DNA of 64,000 nucleotides, taken from Lucifuga dentata (taxonomy: Eukaryota; Chordata; Actinopteri; Ophidiiformes; Bythitidae). How positions within the stretch are numbered: position 1 is the stretch's first letter; each line of letters begins with the position of its first letter. Both the position numbers and the translations under genes were made by a program. The stretch is from positions 1 through 64,000 of the forward strand of contig VXCM01003326.1 of NCBI GenBank assembly GCA_014773175.1, written 5' to 3'. A model generated the notes under the pieces. It was not told the DNA's origin, did not search any database, and saw only the letters and a program-made list of their open reading frames with translations. This document shows, one piece after another, positions 10,950 through 21,600 of the stretch.

Positions 10950-12200
10950 ACCTTAGGGCAGTTCTTTCAGTAGACTACATAGTCTTTTATGCCATGCAGG
11001 TGGGTATCTGGTGTGTGGTTGGTTCAGGTGTAGTGGTGTGTGTAGTGTATGTGGAAGTGCTTGTGGTGTATGTTCATGCTCAGCTGCAGAGGGAAAGTAT
11101 GTAAAGTGTGTTGCATTCAATTTCTTTTCATCACTCAGCAGAAAGGTGTTGGGGTCCACTCTCTTTTTCACCATTGCAGGGGCTGAGAACCTGGGGTGAG
11201 CTTTTGGAGTAGAATGAGGAATCCTTATCCTCAGTTTTTCTCCCTCACGAAATGAAGGAGTATGTGCACCACGTTTGAAGTTGGCATAGCGTCTCATTTT
11301 CTCCTGTTAACATAGCACCATGGCATGCACATCAGAATGGTTAAATGCTGCAGCAGGAGGCAGTGGCAGGATGTTCAATCTGGTACACATCTTCCGGTTG
11401 TTAGAGCACTTCATGAGGTGAGGCAGAGGTGGTGGCATGGGGTGTAGCTCACTTGAAGCCAGTCAGCCACAGCCTCTTTCCATGGCTGGGACTGGAGGAT
11501 TGCTGTTTGTATGCAGCTTCTCAGGGCTCGATGGAACCTTTCCACAGCTCCGTTGGCTGCAGGATAATAGACAGATGTCCTGAAATGACACTGTCCTGTG
11601 CCTCCAAGAATTCAGCAAAAGCAGCTGAAGTAAATTGAGGACCGTTGTCAGTGACAATGCATTCTGGGTTTCCATGGTGACTGAAAACAGAGGACATAAA
11701 CTTCACAATGTCGTCAGTTGTAGCAGTATATAAGAAGGCAAGTTTAGGCCACTTTGAGTAATAATCTGTCATTGTTAAGCCATATCAACAGGAGGGAATA
11801 GCTGTTTCAAATGGCCCAACCACATCAAGACCCAGCTTCTTCCAAGGACCATCAGGGAGTTGGACAGGCTGCAGGGGAGCGGGGTGAGTAAAGGCCGTTT
11901 TTTTCATTGGTCTGGCAGAAGACACATGCCGAAATACAAGCTTGAACCTGTGAGTCCATTTGTGGCCACCAATAGAGGTCACGCAGCCTCTGTTTGGTAC
12001 GCACGATCCCTTGGTGACTCTCAAGCACCAGGGCAATCAGTGTGTGGCATATGGAGACAGGCACCAAGAGCTTTGTGCTTCTGAAAATGTAGCTGTCCTT
12101 GACTGAGAGTTCATCTCTTATTTTGTAGTAGGGTCTCAAGTCTTGGCTTACAGCCTTAATGGAGGGCGGCCATCCTAGAGTGATCTGTTCATGAAGAGTT
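10950..12200 (-). pseudogene. Gypsy integrase region
   Basis: On the minus strand, the HHCC-type zinc-binding part is seen at about 12190-11900 (H...H with CISACVFCQ). The catalytic core follows as PDGPWKKLGLDVVGPFE and DYYSKWPKLAF, then CIVTDNGPQFTSAAFAEF, with the DDE aspartates in GLDVVGPF and VTDNGPQF. The C-terminal part at 11297-10953 (RRYANFKRGAHTPSF...) is the usual integrase tail. At least two frame changes break it. Its role was insertion of the cDNA. Confidence 0.85.
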
Positions 12201-12206
12201 GTCATT

Positions 12207-13488
12207 TCAGGAGCAGGCAGCCTTGAAGTCAGCCACTGGAAGGGAGCGCAGTGCAGAGTGAATGAGTGCCACAACTTCAGGTTCCACATCAGCAGAAAGA
12301 TCAGTAGCAGGCAGAGGAAGATGAGAAAGGCAGTCAGCTGTGTGATTTTGTGAACCTGGGCAATAGACAATATCATAATCAAAACAGAGCAGACGTGCCA
12401 ACCAGCAGGCAACATGCATTCCAGCTCTTCCCATACCCCTTGTGGTAAGCAGGGTTGTGAGAGCCTGGTGGTCGGTGCACAGAGTAAAATGTCGGCCCCA
12501 GAGGTATGTCCGCCATTTTTCTGTAGCCCACACACATGCCAGCACTTCTTTTTCCACAATCGAATACTTGCGCTCAGCTGTAGTCAGTGTGTGGGAAGCA
12601 AAGGTCACAGGTTTCTCTGTGCCGTCTGGCTGCACTTCAGCAAACACAGCACCCATGCCATAGTCACTGGCATCTGTAGAAATCACTGAGCGGAGAGCAG
12701 GATCAAAGAGGGCAAGGGCAGGACTGGTCACAAGGAGTGTCTTGACTTCATCAAAACTGCTTTGAGCAGCAGCAGTCCATGTAAATGAGGCCCCCTCTTT
12801 GACACGCTCTTGTATGGGGTCCACAACTGTGGCAAAGTTGGGCACAAACTTAGAATACCAGGACACCAGGCCTAAGAATGACTTAAGGGCAGTCACATCT
12901 GAAGGGGGAGGGGCTTTCAGTATAGCGTCCAGGTGCTCGTGGTCAGGTAAGATACCTTCAGCTGTGATGATGTGACCCAGAAAATGCAGCGTGTTTTTTC
13001 TGAAGTGGCATTTCTTGGCATTGAGCACCAGGCCAGCCTCTTTCAGTTTCAGTAAGACAGTACTGAGGCTTTTGTTGTGCTCTTCAGCAGTGGCACCATA
13101 GACGATGAGGTCGTCCAAGTAACTCTGAACACCAGGCACACCCTGCAGAATGGTGACCGTCATTTTTTGAAAGGCCGATGGTGCTGAGGCCAGGCCATAT
13201 GGAACTCTACAAAATCTGAAGAGGCCCTCGTGTAATGAAAGCTGTAATGTCTCTACTCTCTTCATGTAGGGGCACCTGATAGTATGCATTTGCCAAGTCA
13301 ATGGTAGAAAATACCTTGGAACCATGCAGGCTGGAGAGGAGCTCATCGATGTGGGTCAATGGGTAGCAATCTGTGACCACTGCTTTGTTTGGTTCGCAAA
13401 GGTCAGCACACATCCGTATCCCGCCGTCTTTCTTCCCCGTGACAACAATCGGCAACACCCAGGTGGAGGCATCCACGCTCTCTGACAC
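12207..13488 (-). pseudogene. Gypsy reverse transcriptase and RNase H
   Basis: The RT starts with WVLPIVVTGKKDGGIRMCAD and continues through FSTIDLANAYYQVPLHEES, LFRFCRVPYGLASAPSAFQK and the catalytic YLDDLIVYG. RNase H follows with STDASDYGMGAVFAEVQ and CTDHQALTTLL. The long open part is 12207-13346, and a one-base shift links it to 13207-13488. The module order and motifs are plain Ty3/gypsy. Confidence 0.9.
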
Positions 13489-13489
13489 C

Positions 13490-14130
13490 AGCCTTCAGCA
13501 GTCGATCCAGTTCAGCAGAGACAGCACCCCTGATGGCAAAGAGCAAGCGCCGCAACTTCAGGCACACAGGTTTGACTGATGGATCAACTTTAACTTTGTG
13601 CACAAAATTGTGGACACACCCTATCTCAGGGAGAGCAGCAGCAGGGAGTGTGGTGGTACCTGTGTACATCACAGAGGTAGGTGGCACTGGTGTCGAGGTG
13701 TGCACAGTATCTCCACTGATGCAAAGTGGCAGAGTAGAAATCAAATCCATGCCTAGTAATGCGGTGCCTTTTTCCACTATAAAGAATGTGGCTGCAGCAG
13801 AGGCAGTCCCTACCTGTACCTGTGCTTGTAGACACCCTAGTATAGGAATGTGATCCTGTGTATAGGTCACAAGCTTGATGGAGGGTGCAGACAGTGGGGT
13901 GGTGCTGAAGTGCTGACTGTACACATGGCATGGTAGTATAGACACAGCAGAGCCTGTACTGACAACAAGCTGTATCTCTCTAGCAGCGGAGGTGGATGTC
14001 TGTATGGAAACATTGCAAAGTAGTCTCTTGGATACATGTTCAGAGTTCTCCAAATACAGTACTGTCACATCAGGTAACTGTACTTCACACACATCACTGT
14101 TGGGATCGGGGCTGAACGGTAGACACAAGC
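13490..14130 (-). pseudogene. Gypsy aspartic protease region
   Basis: A minus-strand frame contains IQLVVSTGSAVSILP followed by FIVEKGTALLGMDLI. This is the flap and second half of a retroviral-type aspartic protease. The usual D of DTGS is S here, so the enzyme would lack its nucleophile-activating aspartate. The frame continues into the RT linker. Confidence 0.8.
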
Positions 14131-14225
14131 AAAATGTTTATTACAAGATTTGCACTGAGCTTTGGCTGCAGGACACTGAGGGGAGTTGGCTAAATGTCTG
14201 TCAGAGCCACATCTAAAGCAATATC
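14110..14225 (-). pseudogene. Gag zinc knuckle of the gypsy element
   Basis: On the minus strand CFRCGSDRHLANSPQC fits a CX2CX4HX5C-type zinc knuckle, followed by a second cysteine cluster CKSCNKHFACVY. The second cluster binding metal is plausible for this lineage but not proven. Confidence 0.75.
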
Positions 14226-14748
14226 TATGTGAAGCAGGGGTGGCAGCAGTGGGAGGCTTAACTGGACAAGGGTACCTTTAATTGTGCATGGCTTGGACTG
14301 CACAGCCTGCACTGGAGCAATGCTATCTGCCAAGATTTTCTTTACTTGGTCAACCACAGCTTCCAGCTGTGCTGCAAGTGTCATGGCTTTTTCCAAGGTG
14401 AGGTCTGGCTCCAGCAACAGTCTCTGTTATGCGGTCATTCCTTAAGTTTTCCAGCAGTTGATCACAGATCATCTCGTTACATTTATCATCAAAATCGCAT
14501 TTTGCGGCCAGATCACGCAAGGCAGCTATGTATTGAATTATTGTCTCGTGATGTTTGCTTCTGCTGTCTGAATGTGTGTCTTTCCACCATGACATTCACT
14601 TTGGGGTTGAAGTGCTTTTTTAATGCATCGACAGCAGCAGTGAAAGTGTCACCTGTATCTGGCAGGGAGTAGAAGATCCGCCGCACCTCAGCTCCCAGAC
14701 AGTGAAGTAGTGTAGCTCTTTTGCGGGCTTCATTCCAAGTATTCCCCG

Positions 14749-14805
14749 TTGCATTTATGTTGCATTTATGTTGCATTTATGTTGCATTTATGTTGCATTT
14801 ATGTC
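14749..14805. repeat. 12-bp tandem repeat, about 5 copies, inside gag
   Basis: The unit 'ttgcatttatgt' is repeated about five times head to tail. On the coding strand each unit reads as a DINAT/M-like string and introduces a stop, so it is a later expansion in a dead gag. Confidence 0.9.
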
Positions 14806-14806
14806 A

Positions 14807-14838
14807 CCGTTCGACATGTGTAACCACATGTCGAACGG
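14807..14838. repeat. Perfect 14-bp inverted repeat, 4-nt loop
   Basis: Arms at 14807-14820 and 14825-14838 are exact reverse complements around TAAC. It directly abuts the 12-bp tandem repeat and overlaps the gag PFDMWLHM codons. Confidence 0.9.
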
Positions 14839-14958
14839 CATCATGGGCTCTCCCGGGCATGGCAAGAACATTGCAGGAGCAGGCACATTTATGGACATCT
14901 CATCAATCAAAAAACAGTAAAAATCCAAAAACAATGCGTGGGAATCTCGTTGCCAAAT

Positions 14959-15176
14959 TGTTAAGGAGCCGACTGTAGTGTAAAGCAAAACTCATCCACA
15001 CATAGTCACTTAGTAACAACTTATTTTACTCTGAGTAGCAGGATTAAACATACTCGTAAAACCACCATCTTAGAACTCTTCTTCTATGTCTCGCATGCAC
15101 AGGTATCACTGTGTTGTTATGCAGTGCCACCTAGTGGTGTGGCGTATATCATTACTTATAATTACTGAACACAACA
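14959..15176 (-). repeat. 5' LTR of nested gypsy element
   Basis: 218 bp, TG...CA on the minus strand. The internal region begins with a TGGCAACGAGATTCC-like primer-binding candidate; I did not match it to a particular tRNA. Confidence 0.85.
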
Positions 15177-15720
15177 GTTCACACCACAAAAACTTATGTT
15201 CTTGTTTAGTAATCCACCCTTCCTCCTTAGCTGTAGTTAACATTCCTCTTAATTTCTCCTGTNTTCTTGTTTAGTAATCCACCCTTCCTCCTTAGCTGTA
15301 GTTAACATTCCTCTTAATTTCTCCTGTGTTACTCAATGGATTTGAGGATAGTTTGTGATAGTATTCAGGGTTATTCAATTGGCATAAGTCTTCTTCAACA
15401 TATTTGTCCTTATCCATTACCACCACTGCTCCTCCTTTATCAGCTGGTTTTATAATAATTGACTCATTCTTAGCTAGATAGTCAGCCTGTTTTTGGAGTT
15501 TGGTCAAATTCTCCCTAACAGTCTTACCAGGTTTGGAGGACAAATTCTCAATATCAAAATCCACCTTTTAGGTGAAGGCAGTAAGAATGGCATTTGATAC
15601 TGGAGGCATAAAATGAGACTTAGGTCTGAAAGGAGAGCTAGGGGCTGTAGTAACATTTCTTGGAGTGTTTTGATGGTACCACACTTTTAAATGGTTTATG
15701 AGAGAAGGATTATGTCTATA
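15177..15720 (-). mobile_element. Penelope-like element, minus copy, 5' part
   Basis: The minus-strand frame 15564-15292 carries the conserved N-terminal RT motif IIIKPADKGGAVVVMDKDKY, preceded by a helix with LTKLQKQADYLAKNE. It continues past an N artefact at 15263 into LTTAKEEGWITKQEHKFLWCE and then, across the gypsy insertion, into EHPRIPTFSTLPNIHKN at 10469. At its upstream end (about 15700-15725) it meets the plus-strand copy. Confidence 0.8.
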
Positions 15721-16319
15721 ATAATAATAACTTCAGTGACAAGATAAAATGGGAGACGGGAGGGCGTTACGTTGATGACATCTTGTTGTTTTGGACTGGT
15801 TCTGAAGAGGAACTCTTACTGTTTCATGATTTTTTGAANGATGACATCTTGTTGTTTTGGACTGGTTCTGAAGAGGAACTCTTACTGTTTCATGATTTTT
15901 TGAATACTAATAACAGAATTATAAAATTATGTATTGAATATTCCAAAATTGATATTAATTTCCTTGATTTAGCTGTCTCTAAAGGTGATGATGGTCCGCT
16001 CCACACTACAGTGTATAGCAAAGCTACAGACAAAAATAATGTACTAAAAGCAGATAGTTTTCATTCTAACTGGCTGAAAGACAATATACCTGTACTATAT
16101 ACATTATATATATTATACCTACAATAAACCTTTGTCTGTGACACAAAGAATTTGAAAAGCAGGCCACAACATTGTCAAACCGATTTGCACAGAGAGACTA
16201 AATAAAACAAAAACTGTCCAGGATGCCTACAAAAAAGCCCAATCTACCTCTAGATCTGAACTCTTTAAGGTAAAGAAAAGAAAACCTTTAGAACAAGAGC
16301 AGGTTTATTTCGTCACAGG
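15721..16319 (+). mobile_element. Penelope-like element, plus copy, 5'-truncated, part 1
   Basis: The plus strand starts inside the RT coding region. It reads LLFWTGSEEELLLFHDFL and then NTNNRIIKLCIEYSK, LDLAVSKGDDGPLHTTVYSK. The segment is duplicated falsely around the N at 15839, the same stretch that is duplicated at 9873 in the other copy. The junction with the minus copy uses a shared GGATTATGTCTATAATAAT word. Confidence 0.8.
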
Positions 16320-17065
16320 TGTTACGACCTGTGGTCATATTATGGTTTGTGTTTGTGTATACATGTATATTTGTGTATATTGGTGCTCTCTACTCCCACT
16401 GGCCTATAGTGGGCATATGTGTGTGTATGCGTCTGGTCCTGAGCGCATGGATGGATATGTGTGCGTGTATGCTTGGATGTAGGTGGCGGCTCCTGATTGG
16501 CTGACTGATTGGTCCGTGGAGTGACCACGGAGCTTAAAAGGACTGGGATGACAGCTACCTAACGTCTTTCCATCCTCGCTCTGCTCCCAACGAACGCTAT
16601 TTGGTGTGTTGTGCTTATTGTGAATTCTGTGTTTGTGAGACTATTTTTGATTGTGCTTGCTAACACTAGGTAGACTGAGATGTCAATCTTTTCGTTGACT
16701 TTGTTTTGAATTTGTAAATATTGTAAATATTGTAAATAGTCCTTAGAAAGCATCACAGCAGCATCTGATGACGGTGAGAAGCTTCTTTTGTTTCATTTAC
16801 TGTTTTCTCCTGTTCATTGTTTAGGAGTCCAGGTCAGACCTGTGTATTTTAATTTCTTTTTTTGTTTTTTGTTTTTTTTTTTTGCCAGGGAAGCTTAGGG
16901 ACACCTCAGATTGTTTTTGTTCATTTTCTTTGCTACCAGTAAGAAAATAAACAGCTGCTTGTGTCTTTAAAACATTGTAACAGTCTTCCTTGGGAGTAGG
17001 AGAGTGGGAGACACATTTTTATGTCATGGCCATGGTTTCCCTAGACTAGGTCATAGGATATAACA
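16320..17065 (+). mobile_element. Solo LTR inserted in the plus Penelope copy
   Basis: 746 bp with TGTTACG...TATAACA ends and a 4-bp duplication CAGG at 16316-16319 and 17066-17069. Removing it and one CAGG restores the Penelope sequence seen in the other copy. Promoter-like CTTAAAAGGAC (about 16532) and an AATAAA at about 16946 fit an LTR. It has no similarity to the short LTRs of the nested gypsy. Confidence 0.85.
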
Positions 17066-18155
17066 CAGGATATAGTTCTTTAGCAAATTCCTTAAAAAGG
17101 ATTATATATTCAAATTGGAATCTCATGAAAAGTGACCCTGCTCTTAGGAAAGTATTCCCTGTCCCTCCTAAGATCAGTTTTAAGAGGGCCCCTACACTAC
17201 AGGATAGGTTAGTGCCAAGCCATCTCCCTCTAATATTAAAAAAACTTGGCTTCATCGACCATTAAACGGTGCTTATAAATGTGGCTTTTGCAACCATTGT
17301 GCTAATATCAAGGAATGCAAGCAATTTAGTGATTTCAAGACCAACAAGATGTATGACATCAAAACATTCATTAACTGTAACACCACATTTGTTGTATATC
17401 GATTATCTTGTACTTGTGGTTGTTTCTATATAGGCCGAACTAAAAGGAGACTGAAAGATAGAATCTCTGAGCATAAAAATGAAATCAGAAAAACTAATCT
17501 GGATTAGCCTATGGCCAAGCATTTTCATGAAGTACACAACTGCAATCCAGATGGCCTTATGGTTGAAGGCCAAGAAACCATCCTAAAAAACATTCGTGGT
17601 GGTGATAGACTTAAATTGTTATTGCAGAGAGAAACATTTTACATACACATAATGCAGGCCACATCTTATCCAGGACTACATGAAGATATGGACTTCAGTC
17701 CTTTTTTCGTAGTAGTTCTTCTGATGTGGGTGGTCAGGTACTACAATTGTTTTTGTAAATTGTTACATTTTGTTCATATCATCATTGTTATTTTTATATT
17801 GGTGTTTTTGTTTTTTCTGTCTGTACATGTATTCATTTTTTCTTATCACTTTCTTCCTCCTATTTATTTTGGAAATCCATCTAGTGGTCATACTTTGTAC
17901 CTGTCACTGAGTGTTCATTGACCTTCTGCCCTGGTGTCAGTAGTGATCAGGTGTTTGTAATCATCTTGTTTTCTACTAAAGGAGAAACTAAGTACTGAGG
18001 GTTACACCCAGAAGAAGGCTGTTTGTAACGCTACACATGGGTTCTACCCTACCTGATTTTACTTTTATATATATATATTTTTATATGCATTATTTCAGTG
18101 TGAAATAGCCATCTGAATAAAGGCTTAACTTTTTTGCCAGAAGAGTGCCTTGGAC
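17066..18155 (+). mobile_element. Penelope-like element, plus copy, 3' part with endonuclease
   Basis: The GIY-YIG endonuclease is seen as VVYRLSCTCGCFYIGRTKRR at about 17390-17455. A single TAG at about 17506 cuts the frame just before MAKHFHEVHNCNPDGL (ORF 17511-17921). The 3' end carries about 90 bp (about 18027-18120) that the minus copy lacks. AATAAA lies near 18116. Confidence 0.85.
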
Positions 18156-18568
18156 ACATACATGTTAATTTAAAGATAGTGTGTGGTTTAAGTTAAATCT
18201 TAAGATATGGGACAATGTTGTCATATCATCTTACCTTAACTGATTCTTTCCACACTGAGGAAGAAATAAATGACTGTTACTTTCTCACAAGTCATCACTT
18301 ATTCTGTCAAAATAATGTTTTAAGATCACAAGATGGACGATTTAGTACTGATCCTACATTGTATATATTGAACTATAGTGAGAACTACATTTCTAGTTAA
18401 CTAAATAATTACATAATTAAGCATTCTTAAACATCTTATTTAATGCCATGTTATATGGTGATATTAAAGTATACCTCAATTTGCTTAGATACCATCAAGA
18501 CTCATTTTGAAGATCCCTGGGGACATTTTCACATATTAATTTCTTTATATGAATTCTTCAACACTTAC
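18156..18568. other. Intron or 3' region of TAPBPL, nothing recognised
   Basis: AT-rich sequence between the Penelope end and the transmembrane exon. No cytoplasmic-tail exon was convincingly found here. Confidence 0.4.
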
Positions 18569-18661
18569 CTGAGTGCAGATAGCGCAGCATTTCACACAAG
18601 ATAATCAACATCACGACCAGAAAGAAGCCAACTGTGAGGTTAAACATCCAGCTGCTTGGCT
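18569..18661 (-). CDS. tapbpl: TAPBPL exon 6, transmembrane segment
   Basis: Translation, continuing the split codon from exon 5, gives [20 protein letters not shown] and then [12 protein letters not shown]. About 20 hydrophobic residues form one membrane helix. The acceptor is CTGATCAG and the donor is GTAAGT. Confidence 0.85.
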
Positions 18662-21600
18662 CTGATCAGAAAGGAAGCAAGGTGTTAGATGTATGTGCTG
18701 CAGCTCTGTGGTGGTAAACAGTACTGCAGTGCATTATTTAATCAGGTGCTTGATTATTAAATAAGAACTCAAGTTTTTTATTGTGACTTTCAAAATGAGG
18801 CTAATGCACATAATGTGCTTTCTGTTTATGTTTCTTGTATCTCAAGGATTTGATGCAAGTGGTGGTAACAGTTTGGCTGAAAATCAGTTTTACTGTAAAA
18901 CTCATAGTCAACTCTATTTTACAGATTTGTAACAGAGGTGGGCCTTCAGGTCCAGCAAGGCCTTCTCTGCTGGCCTACAGATTGTCAGAATCAGAAAATT
19001 ATATTTTTTTAATTAATATATATTTTAATTATTGCTATATACTGTATAATTTACAAAGTTTGCTTCCATCAGTCTATTAATATCATTTCATTGCTACTCT
19101 CTCCTTAAGTTGCGCTGCGTCCAGTGTAGTTCATTTAATTACAGCTTTTATCCAATCAGATTTTCTTCAACCGCAGACCTGTGCTGTCTCCAAGTGAAAA
19201 ATCTACCCTGAGGCCTTCAGAATTTCCAGTGAATCTCCTCTGCTGTTGAAGCAAATAGGGACGATGTTGTTGATTGTCATATTTTTTAACCAATCAGATT
19301 TCGAGTTTGCCATGTTGGGCATATTCTGACACACTGGAGCCTTCTAAAAAAAATGCTGACGTAGACCTTGGTTTAGGTCTATGCCAGCATTTTTTTTTTT
19401 TCCTGTGAATGCCAGCTGCCTAAAAACCCAAAGAAGAAGAAGGAGAAGAAGAAGAAGAAGCAGGACCAGTTAGCAACTGAAGTAAAACTAGCTAGCACGT
19501 AACGCAGCATTATCCAAGATTTATGTAAACTTTCTTTCATGATGTTTAGATTTTTACATGTAGTGCTTTAGATTCTTTGATTACATTTTTACTTAACCCT
19601 GTTGTTTTTTTAACACACAATGGCTAAAGGAGGAGAAGAAATGGATTTGGTGGCAGATTTACTGGCAAAGCCTGTTTTGAAAAAGCTTGAAATTGTGAGG
19701 AACAGTCAACCAACCCTACAGCTAGCTGCCCTGTCCTAGCCAGGGAAAGGAAAATCAAGCAACTAAGAAAGGTACACCTGGCTTTTGTTGTGTGGGGGTG
19801 CCACGCTGTCCATAGTGAAGGAGATCAATAGACAGACAGACTTCATCCTGGTGCCAGGCCTGTTACTAGCTACCATATATATTCGAGTATAAGCTGATCT
19901 CGTGTATAAGCTGACCCCCACGATTTTGACCTGCAAATTTAGATTTTTAAAGAAGCCCATTATATAAGCCCGTATATAACCCTGATGTTGTTCCATCAAT
20001 TTATTTGTTTAGCAAATTACCTGTTTTTCTAGGTACTGTCATAGTATTCCGCTGATTTTGGAGATGCAGAGTGAGAGGGAGGAGATGTGGCTCACTTGCA
20101 CAGCTCCGGAGACGTACTTTTAAACCAACGCCCCCCAGCTTATTTCTCTCCAATGTTCACTCGCTATGCAACAAGCTGGATGAACTGCAACTTTCATTTA
20201 GAATCTATTAAGGACTTTTCAACAACATCTGCCTTCTGCTTCACTGAAACTTGGCTCAATAACTCTGTTCTGGACTCGATGGTGGTGATCTCTGGCTTCT
20301 CTGTTTTCAGAGTGGCCGCAACCCTGTGCTCAGCCACAAATCAAAAGGTGGAGGAGTGTGTTTTAATATAAATCAAAGATGGTGCAGTGATGTGACTGTT
20401 TTATCCAGCTCTTGTTTGCCTGAGCTGGAAACTCTGATCATCAACTGTCAGCCATTCTACTGCCCCAGGGAGTTTGCCTCCATTATACTGGTCACTGTTT
20501 ACATCCCATCTTCAGCTAATGCCGTTTCTGTGTAGCAACAGCTGGCTGACCATATTATGGAGGTTGAACTTCAACATCCAGACTCTCCAGTTATTATCAT
20601 GGGTGTCTTCAACCATGCTAAACTGAGTTTGAACTCCTTAAATACAAACAGTTGATACAGTGCCCCACCAGAAAAGGCAAAACCCTGGATCACTGCTACA
20701 GCACCATTAAGGACTCCTACACAGCCAGTACTTGTGCCCCTCTAGGTAACTCCGATCATGCTCTCATCCATCTCATCCCTTCATACAGAGATAAGCTAAA
20801 AGTGGCCACGAAGTAAGGTCAGTGAGAACATGGTCTACAGAAGCCATAGAGGAGCTGAGGGACTGTCTGAATAACACAGACTGGGACATTGTTAACTCTG
20901 CCAATAACACCCTGGACGACTATGCAGATGCAGTTACTTCTTACATCAGCTTTTGTGAGAAGACCTGCATCCCAACAAGGACTGTCTCCCACAACAACAA
21001 TAAACCCTTTTTTTCTTCTGAATCGAGGTCACTGCATTCTCTTAAGGAGGAGGCCCACAGGAGTGGAGACAGGGTCGCTTAAAAAAGGACAAAGTATAAT
21101 CTCAATAAGGCAGTAAGATCAGCAAAAAGAAGGAACTCTGAAAAACTGGAACAGGAGTTCACATCTAAAGACTGTTCTTTTATTTGGAGAGACCTTTGCA
21201 CTATTGCCAACTACAAACCCAAATGCCCACCCATAGCTGCGGATCCTTCTCTCCTACAGAAACTCAACACCTTTTACTCCAGATTTGAAAGACAAAGGAC
21301 TCCTAATCCCCAGACCTGCAAAAGCTCTCCTCCTCCCCACTCACCTCTGCCAGCTCTCACCACTGACCTCTCACCTCTGCCAGTTCACATCTCTGAACTC
21401 ATCTCTCGCACCTCCACTCCCCCATCACCTTCACTCAGCAACAGGTCTGCAGTGTGCTGAAGAGGCAGAAGCTTANTCCACTCCCCCATCACCTTCACTC
21501 AGCAACAGGTCTGCAGTGTGCTGAAGAGGCAGAAGCTTAGGAGGCCCTGAGTGTGTCTCACCAGCTACAGTCAGGTACTGTGCTGATCAGGTCTCCTCCA

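Larger units (their letters stand above)
14350..14960 (-). pseudogene. Gypsy gag, N-terminal part
   Basis: The minus-strand pieces MSINVPAPAMFLPCPGEP and PFDMWLHM, then NTWNEARKRATLLHCLG, RIFYSLPDTGDTF and IQYIAALRDLAAKCDFDDKC, form a typical gag of the K02A2.6-like gypsy lineage. The usual continuous helix between WLHM and NTWNEARKR is disrupted here by a 12-bp tandem expansion at 14749-14805, which adds a stop. Confidence 0.75.
10470..15176 (-). mobile_element. Complete Ty3/gypsy retrotransposon nested in Penelope
   Basis: This 4.7-kb element has two LTRs of about 215 bp and the minus-strand order gag, zinc knuckle, protease, RT, RNase H, integrase, and a 5-bp target duplication GTTCA. It interrupts the Penelope RT, and the flanks join back into a continuous RT frame. 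The LTRs differ at roughly ten positions plus one indel, so the insertion is not recent. Frames are broken at several points, the protease active-site aspartate is replaced (STGS for DTGS), and the element should be inactive. Confidence 0.9.

Noticed and set aside
11860..14672. Plus-strand ORFs of 60-110 codons opposite the gypsy element
   Set aside because: They are antisense shadows of the gag-pol coding frame.
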